From the NCBI RefSeq assembly GCF_000003815.2, contig NC_049987.1, positions 18,708,084 through 18,772,083 on the forward strand: a stretch of DNA of 64,000 nt. The letters are read 5' to 3'. The DNA comes from Branchiostoma floridae (Eukaryota; Chordata; Leptocardii; Amphioxiformes; Branchiostomatidae). Within the stretch, counting starts at the first letter, position 1; each line of letters starts with the position of its first letter. This document shows positions 11,803 through 23,295 of the stretch, in pieces. The notes below the pieces were generated by a model that was given only the letters and a program-made list of their open reading frames with translations, made no database searches and was not told the DNA's origin. The translations under genes were made by a program, and so were the position numbers.

Positions 11803-13436
11803 TTTGTTATCGCGTCATCACCCCAAGCGATGACACACAAAAAAAGAATGTTTGTAACTGAAATCACAGAAAAAAACGTTTATGAATGCTCTCGTCAGAA
11901 CAGGCAAAGGCGCAAAATTTGTAGTGGTGCCGTGTATTGCCAAATTGCATTAGGTAACGATACGTTGGGTCATATTATCGAACTTTGACCTCATTTACAT
12001 TTCAAGAACGAGATAAAAAGATTGTAATATCAAAGGTTGGCGAACGAAACCTGCTACACCCTTCCAGTTGAAACCGCCGGTTCTTTATAAAAGTGTCACC
12101 GTAACTTAAAGATTAATTCAATGCAACTGTTTCCTGCGTGTGCGCAACCATTTGCCAGGTGAAACTAGGGGAATCCGCAGCCCATGCCAGTGGTAGACAA
12201 AGTTTTGACTGCACGTTACGTTCTACGGCGTGTCTGCGTGCTCCAAAATCCGTCGGATTCCGTACGAGTTCGTACGGAGGCGGTATTTACCACTTACGGA
12301 TCACAAAAGGTTGCCCACGTTTTGTCACGAAGGCAAGGGCAAGCTTCTTGCAAGAAAACGTCTTGGTCTTGGCAAGAAAGCGCAATGTTCACTGTTTGCA
12401 GGTCAAAATCTGAGTCGCTTGGCCCCTTTTATAATCAGGCTGAACTTGGCCGCTGATTGGGCAGCCGATTGGTAGCCACCGATCCAGCCGCCGAGTCGTC
12501 ATTAGACAAAACATAGCATCCCATTCAAATGCCCATTCGAAGGAACTAAAAAATTCTAAATTCCTATAAAAGCTTAAATGGATATCAAGAACTGCTGGAT
12601 ATTGTCTATTAAAAACGTTTTATTACAGTAATCCATGCGTCCTAGATGGTGTATTTGTACCAGATATTCATGAACATATACATAAAGGGTAAATGATTTT
12701 AAGATAATAGCTTTGTGGCTATACATCAATTTTCATTTTATGGCATCTCAGTGGCAGAGATGACGGGTGCCGTTATACATATTTTGAGCAAATACTATAA
12801 CAGGGAAATCATTTCTAAAGAGTCAATTTAACATCGGTAAAAACCTTAGCCAATACAGCCCTATTAGGTGAATAGTTTTTAACTTACAACATTCAATTAA
12901 GATATAGCCTTAACCGAAAACAAGTCTCAATTCGACATCTTCAATTTTACTAAAAACTAAAGGTTGTAGGCTATGGCTTCCCATATCATATCATATTATA
13001 TTAGAATATACAGTATAATGTTATGGTTATCCTGCTTGAATCTTATATAATTTCTCATAACATGCTGCTAGTCTACATTCGTGATTAAGTATTACGTTAT
13101 CAACGTGGCTTCAAACAGTTTTCATTCACTGAAATGAGTACGGAATTGGACGATGATTTTTTTTCATTGGTGACATCTCCACCACGAAATCATGACACCG
13201 CGAATAGGCTTTCGTTTCATCAACACACTGCACAATTTCAATCATAAATTTAAAACATTACAAAATTTCTTCTTTCCCCCTTAAATCATAGTCAAACTGG
13301 CGATGGTAAATGAAATCCTGCAATTCTTATGCACTCGTTTGATAGGCAGCTTTTGAGACAGAGCTTCATGCATTACATTGGATATTTCTTGACTTGGCAA
13401 TTTGTTCGTCTGTGCCATTGGAATAAGCCCATTCAC
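11803..13436. other. Intergenic: upstream of HSD17B12-like copy 2 and 3' flank of P450 copy A
   Basis: No gene is supported. 12160-12400 is a dispersed repeat shared, inverted, with 43640-43850. From about 12590 rightward the sequence (CCAGATATTCATGAACATA and neighbours) is shared with the regions downstream of P450 copies B (from ~28400) and C (from ~46130), so this is part of the duplicated P450 unit. The promoter of the HSD17B12-like gene should lie just right of 11802, but I see no clear core elements. Confidence 0.6.
12160..12400. repeat. ~230-bp dispersed repeat, inverted partner at 43640-43850
   Basis: Shared words in the same order include CTGCGTGCTCCAA, CCGTACGAGTTCGTACGGAG and TTGCCCACGTTTTG. 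The second copy is on the opposite strand. GTACGAGTTCGTAC is itself an imperfect palindrome. No coding frame is conserved between the two copies. Confidence 0.7.
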
Positions 13437-13601
13437 GGATCCAACTGGGCATGCGCATGTCAAAGGTGAAGACCCCTGAGACATAAAGAAAAGACGTCTG
13501 GACATCACGCAAAGTGACCGACGGAGGCCATATATAGTCAAGGCAACAATTTATTATATCAGAGGCCCTCACCTTTGACATGCGCATGCACAGTTGGATC
13601 C
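13437..13601. repeat. Inverted repeat (38-bp arms) in the 3' flank of P450 copy A
   Basis: The left arm 13437-13475 starts GGATCCAACTGGGCATGCGC. The right arm 13564-13601 ends TGCACAGTTGGATCC. The arms are complementary over about 38 bp with few mismatches, separated by ~90 nt. It begins 55 nt after the stop codon, so it probably forms a stem in the 3' UTR. Equivalent structures follow copies B and C. Confidence 0.8.
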
Positions 13602-13655
13602 GCTATTCCGCTTATCACACGTCTTTATCATCGACTTCCTGTAGGTCAGCAACAT

Positions 13656-16600
13656 TCACTTCCGGCAGGTCATGACCACGTTGTACGGGTAAGGTATGCT
13701 GATGCTGCCCTCACCTATCTCATCAGGGGTGAGATCAGGAGGCCCTTCCCCCTCAGGAATGCTGAAGCGGAAGTTCTGGACCAGTCCTCCAAGTAAGAGG
13801 AAGGTGTCTGCTTTTGCCAGGGCTTCGCCAGGACAAGCACGGCGTCCAACACTGATGGAAAGACACATAATATAACACTAAAATTCAGATGAACAGATAT
13901 CTTGTCTTGTCTCTCGTGTCTTGTTTCAAGAACGTTAAAACAACGTGTTTACCCATCGAAGATGTTCACATGCCGTCGCATTTGATATACTCTAAAAATG
14001 ACCGTTATACATTTCTTAAATGACTGCATATATCCGTGTACATCTACCGTCTACAACATCCTCATGGTGTCCAATCTGTTTATCACCCGAGAATAAGGCG
14101 TCACGTGACCTGAGAGTCAAAAGTCACACAGGTTACGTGATGCTTCATTCTGGGGTGATAAACAAATCGGACACCATTTGAAAGTTTCGTGAGTACAAGT
14201 CTTAATTTTCTATGATGGACTGTAAATGTCGCTCTTAGTAAGATAATGCCAATACCATTACCCACAGGGATGAAGTACTCACACAATGCCCTTTTAAATA
14301 CTGTCTGAATCATAAAGAACCTGCTTGCTACGTATCACAAACTTGGCAACCTCTGATTGAAAAAAAGAACTTTGTGCCTACCCGAATGGCATTAGAGCCG
14401 CAGGTTTTGGGATGGGTTTTCCATTCTCATCCAAGAAACGTTCAGGCCGGAAAACGTCCGGATCTCCCCAGGTGTCAGGGTCATGGTGCAGGGCCCACAG
14501 GTTCGGCATGATCCAAGTACCCTTCGGGATCTGGTAACCTCCTGAGGTGTGTAGATTGCATGGTGAGACATGTAACATACATATTACTTTATTGCACAAC
14601 AATTCTATGAGGTACATCATCATATAGCCAGGGGACGTTGACCAATCAGAAGGCCCCATTTCATGTTGGTTATAACGACGTAATACATGGAAAAGCATTG
14701 ACAACCGGTTATTAAATAGTTCATTAACAAACGGTTGTTTATGACTTTTGAAAATATAAACCAATCAGAAGGATATATACAGAGGACTCTGACTAATCAG
14801 AATGAGAGATAGACTAAATGTCAACCAATCAAAAGCTCGGTTACATATGCCCAGAATAGGGGTATGTAGTAACATTACAGGGGTTTCTGGTAACATCGAT
14901 AGCGCGTTTCTTTGTTCAATGGAAAACTGTAACATCTCAATAACACAAATAAACGTAAGATTTTTTTAAAAGATAAAAGTTATTTCAATTCAAGTCGAAC
15001 TTAAATGGGACGTCTGAAGTCGTTGATTTTATTGGCTAAAACGGTCTGAATGGATAATGCCTGAAGGTATCAGAGAACAAAAAATTAACAATCAAGGGTT
15101 CCTTATTGACTTCTGTTGTCGCTAGCAACCACAATGACGTCCAAATGACGTCATAAAAGGACGCCATGTGTATTCAGCTGTCACTTTTCATCCGCCGTGT
15201 TGAATTATCAACCTTCAATGTCTTAAGATCTTTTTCAACATTTAACCTCAAAATTTCATGAATATGAACTGAAAATGTCCACATGAAATATTAAGAGCTT
15301 TTGTAAATTTTATGCAAATGACTTACAAATTTACATGATTTATGCATAATGATGTTCAGCATTGACTACATATGTCGCAAGTATAAAATTCCCGTCATTC
15401 ATCATTAAGCAGTTTTGCAATTTTTGCATATATTATGCAAATCAGTTCCTTGTATATTTGGTCAAGTTATTGAAAACAATGGAATTATACTTATTTCCTC
15501 GTTACTTATGCAAATTAAGCCCTCATTTCCATAACATGTATATCATTATAAACATATTTGCCTAAGCTGCCTGCATGTCTAAAATGATGGCAATCCGTCG
15601 TTCCTTCCTTCAGTTATCTTCTTTGGAATGTCTTAACAAAAATGCCCCTGCAGTTCCAAGATCAAATGTTCGGGGGTTGAAACTTGCCCCACTTTGTCAT
15701 GACTCTAAACACTATCTATCACCCAAATGTCAGACCATATCATGTCCGGGACAAGAGATACATTGAAAAAATGATATGATTGAATATTCTGATTAATTAT
15801 TCAAATATACCCCTACATAGCATAATTAGTATTACATCCTGTAGAACATTGTCTAAGGTACCTAAATACCAAAAATCATGAAAATCTGTTGTTCCCATCT
15901 TGAGTTGTCTTCTTCAGAAGGTTTTGACAAAATTGCCCCTGATATCCCAACAAAACTAGCCGCTAGGGGCCCAAACTTATGTCACTCCTTCCTGAGCACC
16001 AGAGCTACCTAACACAAAAAAAACGTGACCATAACTTGTTCAGAACACGAGATAGCAAAACCGGAAGTTGCGCTGCAGTACCAAGGGAACCCGCTAGGAG
16101 GGGCCGAAATCTAATTATTTCCAGCTTTAGTCACAACCTACCAACACACCAAGTATGAAACCAGTCCACCCAGCCGTTCTTGAATTATCTTTATGCGCGA
16201 AAAATAAATTCCTGACATGCCTGTACAGTTTTTGGAATTCCTGACAAACGGACGCATACTATTCTATTAGGCTAGCCCCTGAGGTGTCGCCAAAAACGCC
16301 ATAAGAAGAGTTACTCACTTAGCGTGGTGTCGACAGTTGTAGCATGTGGCAAAGACACAGGATCCATGGATGCCATCCGCATCACTTCATGAAAGATCGC
16401 CTCCGTGTAAGGCATGGCCTCACGGTCAGACATCTCCGGCAGCCTGTCACGGCCCACCACACTGTCTAACTCAGCAGCCACCTTCTCCTGTATCTCCGGG
16501 TGGACAGCAAGGTACAGGATGGCCCAGCGTAGAGTCAAGATAGTTGATATTGTACCCGCTGAAGATAAAATAGCCACCTAGATGTATTTTTATATATACA

Positions 16601-19600
16601 TACGTATACTGTAGAAATTGATATAGGAAAGGTGTTTATATGTGATTGCAATAGATAAAAAGCGAACATACATCAGTTCCAGCATCTGTCTCTGATTGTC
16701 AATAAACTGAAATTTTACAGAAATCTTCAGTCCTTTACCGTTTTAGTTACAATAACATCGATCATATGCAAATTAAAGAGTTAACATACATAGAAATAGT
16801 TGAATAACAAGATTATATTGTTTGTACACAACCAATTTGTAGTTTATTCCTTCAAAGTTTCGGTAACGTCGGTCACCTTCTTCAGGGCAATTCTGACTTG
16901 TACACCTAGTTCACATTGAACTGCAGCATAGGTGTCGCTGCTGACAGATGCGGTCCAAAATGTATTTATATACTAAATGAGTACATAGACGCGGTGAACC
17001 AGTCAGAATTGCCATGTGGAAGGTAAAGGGGGCCCGTCGGTGGAATAAACTACAGGGGAGGAGCCAACAAAATCCAACTGTCTCTGCGTTCTGTCCAAAA
17101 GCACACATAAAGAAAGGCTTTAAAATTCAAAAATGTTTTAATCTCCTAATGTTATTTTCTACTGGATAGATTGACATGTCTACTTAAATTTTGACCTCTG
17201 AACTTCGACCTCTGAACTCCAAGCCAAGAACACCATGCTTTGTCAAGCAGCAGACAGGCCCCAATAGATCCAGTATTACACCCGTAAGGCCAACTAAGGT
17301 CACAGATTTTAAAAGTAAAAATTCTTCTTGTGCTGTTAGCAGAAAGTTGGCCGAATATGCAAACGTCAGCAAAAAAAAAATCAAAAATAATACAAGAAAG
17401 AACCTAGGGCAATTTACAACAATTGCGCATGACTCATTTCGAACTATTCACGGTAGACATAGCTGTTACATAAAGAAGAAAGCGTTTGCCTGATGTGGGA
17501 AGTAATGATTAGAGTGCAAAAGAGAAGGAAAACATTTTGAGTACCAAAAAGATGTCACCAATCAACTGCCTGAGATGGGTGTCTGTGAGAGAGTTGATGT
17601 CTTGCATTCCCTCCTCCTCAGCATCCTTCTGAGCCTTGATCATGTGATCTGTGATGTCACGGAGGTTATCTGCCGAAGCGTACATTGATATTCATTAAGC
17701 GGACTTAAGATGCATCAGAAAAGTATTCAAATATCCTTAAGTGAGACACTCTGGATAGAGATAAGAGATAGTCTGGGCACTTTCCGATCACTACCGGGTC
17801 TCCATACACTCAGCGAGTTTAAGGAGCCCCGGTCGTAATCTGATGGTACCCAGGCTACTTAGGAGACAGCAAAGTGTCAGTATTCAATACGCCATTTATG
17901 TTCACATTCCTGTACGTATGTAGTTCTAGAACTAATATGTGCGCCACTTTTTAAATTTAGCTGAATTACGCCTTACATTGTACCATGTACAAATGTCGTG
18001 CAATAAAGTTCATTCATTCATTCTTACTTGGGTCAAATGATTCCCTGTGCTGCTCCAGATGACGCTGCATGATCTCCATAAGTTGGTGCGTCATTTTTCG
18101 GTTGGCAGTTACGGCTGTGTATGAGGTAGAGACAAAAAACGGTTTAAACAGCGTCTTGTCATTAAAAGCGATAAATCATTTCACACTAATGAACACAATC
18201 GGTATTCTTCATATCATCTGCCGTCTAAGTAAGCCGATAATGTTGACAAACAAACTTGCATAACACGTATTCAAAGCTAAACTAGTGGACTCTTCCATAT
18301 CGATCGATTGACCTGTAATAATAGTCAATCAACTAGAGTTCCAAGAACACATACCTATGCCAAACAAACCAGGTTTGTTATATAGAATGATGTCTGTTGA
18401 CAAATGCGTTACTCATTTCATTTCATTTTATAATTATATGCTTGGTTTATAAAATTTCGGCATTGATTATGCAAATTACATCAAAAGTTACAATTAATTG
18501 ATATCAGCATACCAAAAATCATGATGATCCTTTGATCCATTCTTGACTTATATTCTTTCAAAGTCTTTAAATACACCTCCTACTCTCTTCCCTCTTTCTC
18601 AGTTGAATATGTGACAACTTTGAAAGTACTATATAATGGAATGCTGTGGATTTATGAACTTTTCCTAATCAATTTTGCAAATAAGCTGTTAATTTGCATA
18701 AGTATCACATTATATAAGTCTTTACTTAGGCTATTTACATGCCAAAAATCATGACAACAACCGTCAACACGTTCATAAATTCTCATTAATTATGCAAATG
18801 AGGTCGTCATTTGCATTATAAAACCGTGTTGACATTTTTCTCTTTCTCAGCTACATATGTGACAAGATTTAGAGTCCTATCACGGAATGTAGTGGATTTA
18901 TAAAATGTCCTCATTAATTATGCAAATTACCTGATTTGCATAATTGGTATCTCATTATGTAGGTCTTCCCTTACGCTACCTATATACCAACAAACATGAT
19001 GATCCGTCAACATGTTCATATTTTCTCATGAATTATGCAAATGAGGCCATCATTTGCNNNNNNNNNNNNNNNNNNNNNNNNNNNNNNNNNNNNNNNNNNN
19101 NNNNNNNNNNNNNNNNNNNNNNNNNNNNNNNNNNNNNNNNNNNNNNNNNNNNNNNNNNNNNNNNNNNNNNNNNNNNNNNNNNNNNNNNNNNNNNNNNNNN
19201 NNNNNNNNNNNNNNNNNNNNNNNNNNNNNNNNNNNNNNNNNNNNNNNNNNNNNNNNNNNNNNNNNNNNNNNNNNNNNNNNNNNNNNNNNNNNNNNNNNNN
19301 NNNNNNNNNNNNNNNNNNNNNNNNNNNNNNNNNNNNNNNNNNNNNNNNNNNNNNNNNNNNNNNNNNNNNNNNNNNNNNNNNNNNNNNNNNNNNNNNNNNN
19401 NNNNNNNNNNNNNNNNNNNNNNNNNNNNNNNNNNNNNNNNNNNNNNNNNNNNNNNNNNNNNNNNNNNNNNNNNNNNNNNNNNNNNNNNNNNNNNNNNNNN
19501 NNNNNNNNNNNNNNNNNNNNNNNNNNNNNNNNNNNNNNNNNNNNNNNNNNNNNNNNNNNNNNNNNNNNNNNNNNNNNNNNNNNNNNNNNNNNNNNNNNNN

Positions 19601-22600
19601 NNNNNNNNNNNNNNNNNNNNNNNNNNNNNNNNNNNNNNNNNNNNNNNNNNNNNNNNNNNNNNNNNNNNNNNNNNNNNNNNNNNNNNNNNNNNNNNNNNNN
19701 NNNNNNNNNNNNNNNNNNNNNNNNNNNNNNNNNNNNNNNNNNNNNNNNNNNNNNNNNNNNNNNNNNNNNNNNNGGCAAAGGTAATCACTTATCCTGTATT
19801 CTTTTTACTCATCACTCTTCGATGATGCATATCTGGCATGCAAATTATAACCTCACGAATAGACAAAAAACAAGACCACAACAACATTCATAACATTTTC
19901 ATTTCAATTGGACTCGGAACTAACCCTCCTTCGTTGTGATCTTATCAACCCATTGTTTCTATTAAGATCACGGCACCACCCCATTAAACATTGTCACTTC
20001 GCATGACAAACCTTTAAAATGACGTCACTGCTCCCTTAGCATAATGGGAAACAAAATGGCCGCGCCCATGGAAATCTACTGATCCATACAGGTTACTATC
20101 CAAACCCTTATCAAATCAAACTGACAGATCGTTCAGGCAAGAAATTCAGCTACTCACACGATGAAGGCAGGAACCGAAGTAAAGGATAAACGTCAGCAAG
20201 AAGACCTTGTCCGAACGTTTCGGTGGTGTCCTTGCTTATTTTCATCAGGGTGTTGAAATCCTCGTCGTCCATGTTGTACCTGTCACAAATAATTGGTTAT
20301 ACGTAATTTCTTTCAATTGTTTTTCTGCCTTTGATATAATTAATAAAATCGACACTGTAGGTACAAGCTTGTATCCGGTAAATGTGTATTCTAAAATCCC
20401 AGATAGAAGTCTGCGAATTTTGGGTCCAGATTGTGTTTGGTTGGCGGGTAGGAGTCGTCAAGTTCGATAATGGGCCTCATAGTGCGTACCCATTAATATT
20501 GCAGTCACATTTTCTGCATGTGCTGCGGACGTGATATTCAGTGGTAAGCAGCTGTTGGCGTTGGCGCGGGCAAGAAGTTTCGTAAGTTTGACTTGTTTAA
20601 AACAGCAGTGGGAGTTCTAGAGGGGAATAACTCGAGAAAGGGTTAATGGATAGTTATAGAATTTTTATTATGTGGATAGCTAACATTAATTATTTGGACT
20701 GACTTGCATTATTAATAAGGACAGTTTACCAATTTTCTGCATTTCATAATAGGACAATCAAACATGTACCTGAAAGAGAGAGAAATGTAGATAGACACCA
20801 ATTACGCAAATTGTCATCTAACTTGCATAATTGTTGAGAAAATTTTATAATACAATTGAAGTAAATGATAGGAATCTTACTCTTGTGACATCAGATATAA
20901 ACAATTCGGGCTTCATTTACACAATGTCTCAGGAAATGCTACAATAGCCTTCTTTGCTAAGACTTTTATACTTTGCATGTATTTGGGGCTATTTGTAATA
21001 CGTCACTCGTCACACATTAGAGACCGCATTTTTCTTGACAGCAAATCCCTACAAATATTCACCGTGTTCAATAATCTGTATAAATACATCCAGGTCAAAG
21101 GGCAGAAGGCGAATACTAAAACACGCCACAAACAACATATTTACATTAATACATATAGAAAGAAAAACCATATACAAGAGAGCTGCCACCTAAGCTGTAC
21201 GGGTAAACTTGCTCTGCTGTAAGTCAGATACCTACTTCTTTCTAGTTTAGATAAGAACGGTATCAACGAGTTCATGGCTGAGAAACACGACCAACACTGT
21301 TATATGGTCGCAATTCAACCTTTTTAATCGCCACTTATAATTAACGTTACCTCCTGTTATTTCGAAAGGGGTTTGAAAGGAAAGTAATGACCATACTGAT
21401 ATAAATTTTTGTGGATGTTGCACGATTTGAAATTTGGTGGATGTTGATGTTCGTCGGAAGTCGATGAGGAATTGACTTCAGTTCAGTTCATTTCAGTCGC
21501 CCTTCGGATATTAATAAAAGAATTATTGTACTCAAATAATTATGCTCAAAAATTAATCATGTATGTGCACTATATTTCTTGATGATGCTCAGAACTTGGC
21601 CAATTGTAGGCACTTGTAGTTAGGTCAGTACCTTATACCGAATGCAGCTGAACAGATGACGTTGTAGACCAGCTGATAAATGTAGTCTTCAAGGTCCACA
21701 GCTTGACCCTCCATCTTGGAGAACACAGCGATGGTGTCCTCCAAAGACTCGTGGACTTTACTTTGTAGATTCTGTCCTGAAGCATAACCCCTAAAGGTGA
21801 CAAATTAGCAATCAGTTATCAAGCTAAGTTTTTGTAGCTTAAAGGGCAATAGTCTTTGTGTTATTTTTTTTCTCTCTTGATTATCTCGTTGCCTTTTGTT
21901 TTGAAATTTTCGAAATCCTTCTAACAAAGATAGTGAACTCTTTACAAACAATTTCTAACATATGTTTTCCTTTCTGAATATTTTCTACCCTATGAAACAT
22001 ATGGCTACACACTCTGAACTTTACCTGATGGCACTGTGGAACAGTTTCCGGTGCAGTTTCCATGTTGGACTGTAGTCTGAGAAGGCGATGTCTTTTCCAC
22101 CTTCAGAAGATATATCCGCTGGAAAGTAAAAATAACCACATTGTGAATTGCATTGTATTCTATTGTATTATATTCTACTGTGCAGCACATGGTTTTTAAC
22201 CGACTAGACGGAACCCATGTATCAAAGAAAGGCCAGGCACGTATTGCGACTTCAAAGATCTGGGTTAATGGGTAAAAAAACTCTAGCAAAGAGAGGTTGA
22301 AGCTAGGATTGCTCCGTGAGTAAGATATCAGTAGTCTAGTAAACCGACTTAAATAACAACAAAAATCAGTTTTAAGAGCAGCTACTTCCTGATCCTAAGA
22401 GCAAACAACACTTACTTGTCAACATCTTGGGCCTACCTGCAAAGTCCTCTCCCTTCTTCACAAAAGCCTCCTTCACAGCATCCAGACTGTTCAGTACAAC
22501 CACATCCGTCATGCCCAACTTCAGACTGAAAACGTCTCCATATGTCTTAGCGAGGTCGATGAAGGTTAGGTACGACTTGCCACCAAACACTGGGTGATAG

Positions 22601-23295
22601 GAACCATATAAAATAGGCGTTCGAAGACATCATACCTCATTTATAGCCTTTGTAGATTTATTGTTGCATCTTGTCTCATTGATTATGCAAATAAGGTGGT
22701 AATTAGCGTATTTTATTTAACTTATGATGGTGTTCTTAACCACAAATGCATACGGCACATTATGTAGAAGTCCTGTCGTTTGGTAAAATTGTTTACATTA
22801 TGTAATAAATTAAGCAAATATAAATGACTTGCACATCTACATAATCTATGCATCCTGGTGCACACCCTTAACTAATTAACATATGCCACAATTAGGTTAT
22901 CCCCACCATTCACTATCATGGAATCATGGTGATTTAAATTTTGTTTTGCATTAGTAATATCTGTTAATGTTTTATCTGCCATGAATCACATGCTTTACGT
23001 TATTTTTGTTGGATAGTGCGTAAAGACCCATTATGGAAAACACTGTAATTACAGGTTTTGCTCATATATTATGCAACTTAAGTCCTCACTTGCATACTCT
23101 GTATGTCATTGTGTACATCTATGTGTAAACTATCAGCATACCAACAACCACGGAGCCACGATACTTACAGGAAAGGTTACCAATGATTGGCCAGAAAAAT
23201 GGTCCAGGGGGCATCCGCCATCGTTGCACATAGTCCTTCAACCATTTGATCAAAATTAGGGTCACTAACCCCACAGTTATCGTCATTAGCCACAT
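13656..23295 (-). CDS. Cytochrome P450 (CYP2 clan), tandem copy A; ten coding exons, -1 frameshift at the end of exon 7
   Basis: Exons: 23169-23295, 22416-22589, 22025-22118, 21632-21790, 20158-20279, 18028-18114, 17545-17669, 16319-16558, 14382-14541, 13656-13851. Seen: N-terminal ER anchor (MWLMTITVGL...), proline hinge [13 protein letters not shown]-helix WKLHR, K-helix EVMR, FRPERF, heme loop [12 protein letters not shown]. Microsomal members of this clan are haem mono-oxygenases fed by NADPH-P450 reductase. [10 protein letters not shown] and [13 protein letters not shown] resemble CYP1/CYP17-type enzymes, but the family number is not assigned. Oddities: exon 7 is 125 nt against 126 in B and C, because a T run (17546-17550, plus-strand A) is one base short. 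Joining it to exon 8 gives an early stop. The I-helix reads AGTIST, lacking the usual acid. With the base restored the length would be 494 aa. A 716-N gap lies in intron 5 and removes no exon. It may be a pseudogene or carry an assembly error. Confidence 0.88.
14066..14175. repeat. 110-bp palindromic element in intron 9 of copy A
   Basis: The ends are GGTGTCC... and ...GGACACC; the arms run inward through TTTATCACC and GTCACGTGACCTG with few mismatches. The equivalent intron of copy B (29910-29995) keeps a decayed version with two GTCACGTGAC cores, so the insertion predates the A/B duplication. Confidence 0.7.
15290..15560. repeat. AT-rich repeat with ATGCAAAT octamers in intron 8 of copy A
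   Basis: TATGCAAAT occurs at about 15312, 15433 and 15508 within degenerate ~75-120-bp repeats of the style TTAATTATGCAAAT. The rest of this long intron (14542-16318) contains related ATCATGAAAATC...CTTGAGTTATCTT blocks near 15590 and 15880, and no exon. Confidence 0.6.
17880..18022 (+). mobile_element. Short LINE 3' end with (CATT)n tail, five bases from the exon 6 donor
   Basis: Copy A contains about 140 nt absent from the matching intron of copy B. The insert ends GTACAAATGTCGTGCAATAAAGTT and then (CATT)n. A near-identical terminal word (GTACAATTGCCGTGCAATAAAGTT) follows the LINE coding fragment at 32840-33118, which identifies the family. On the gene strand the exon 6 donor is read as gtaag followed directly by AATGAATG, so the insertion stops at the edge of the splice signal. 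Confidence 0.65.
18400..19057. repeat. AT-rich tandem repeat, ~115-240-bp spacing, with octamer motifs; runs into the gap
   Basis: Words such as CATTAATTATGCAAAT, ATGACGATCCGTCAACA-like text and ATTTGCATAA recur at about 18469, 18694, 18792, 18919 and 19034. ATGCAAAT or ATTTGCAT occurs at least seven times. The assembly gap starts inside a unit, which suggests that repetitiveness caused the gap. It is in intron 5 of P450 copy A. Confidence 0.7.
19058..19773. other. Assembly gap (716 N)
   Basis: A run of N inside intron 5 of P450 copy A. All ten coding exons are accounted for outside it. Open frames drawn across it are meaningless. Confidence 1.

Noticed and set aside
18944-19893. Long open frames across the 716-N gap
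   Set aside because: They consist almost wholly of undetermined residues.
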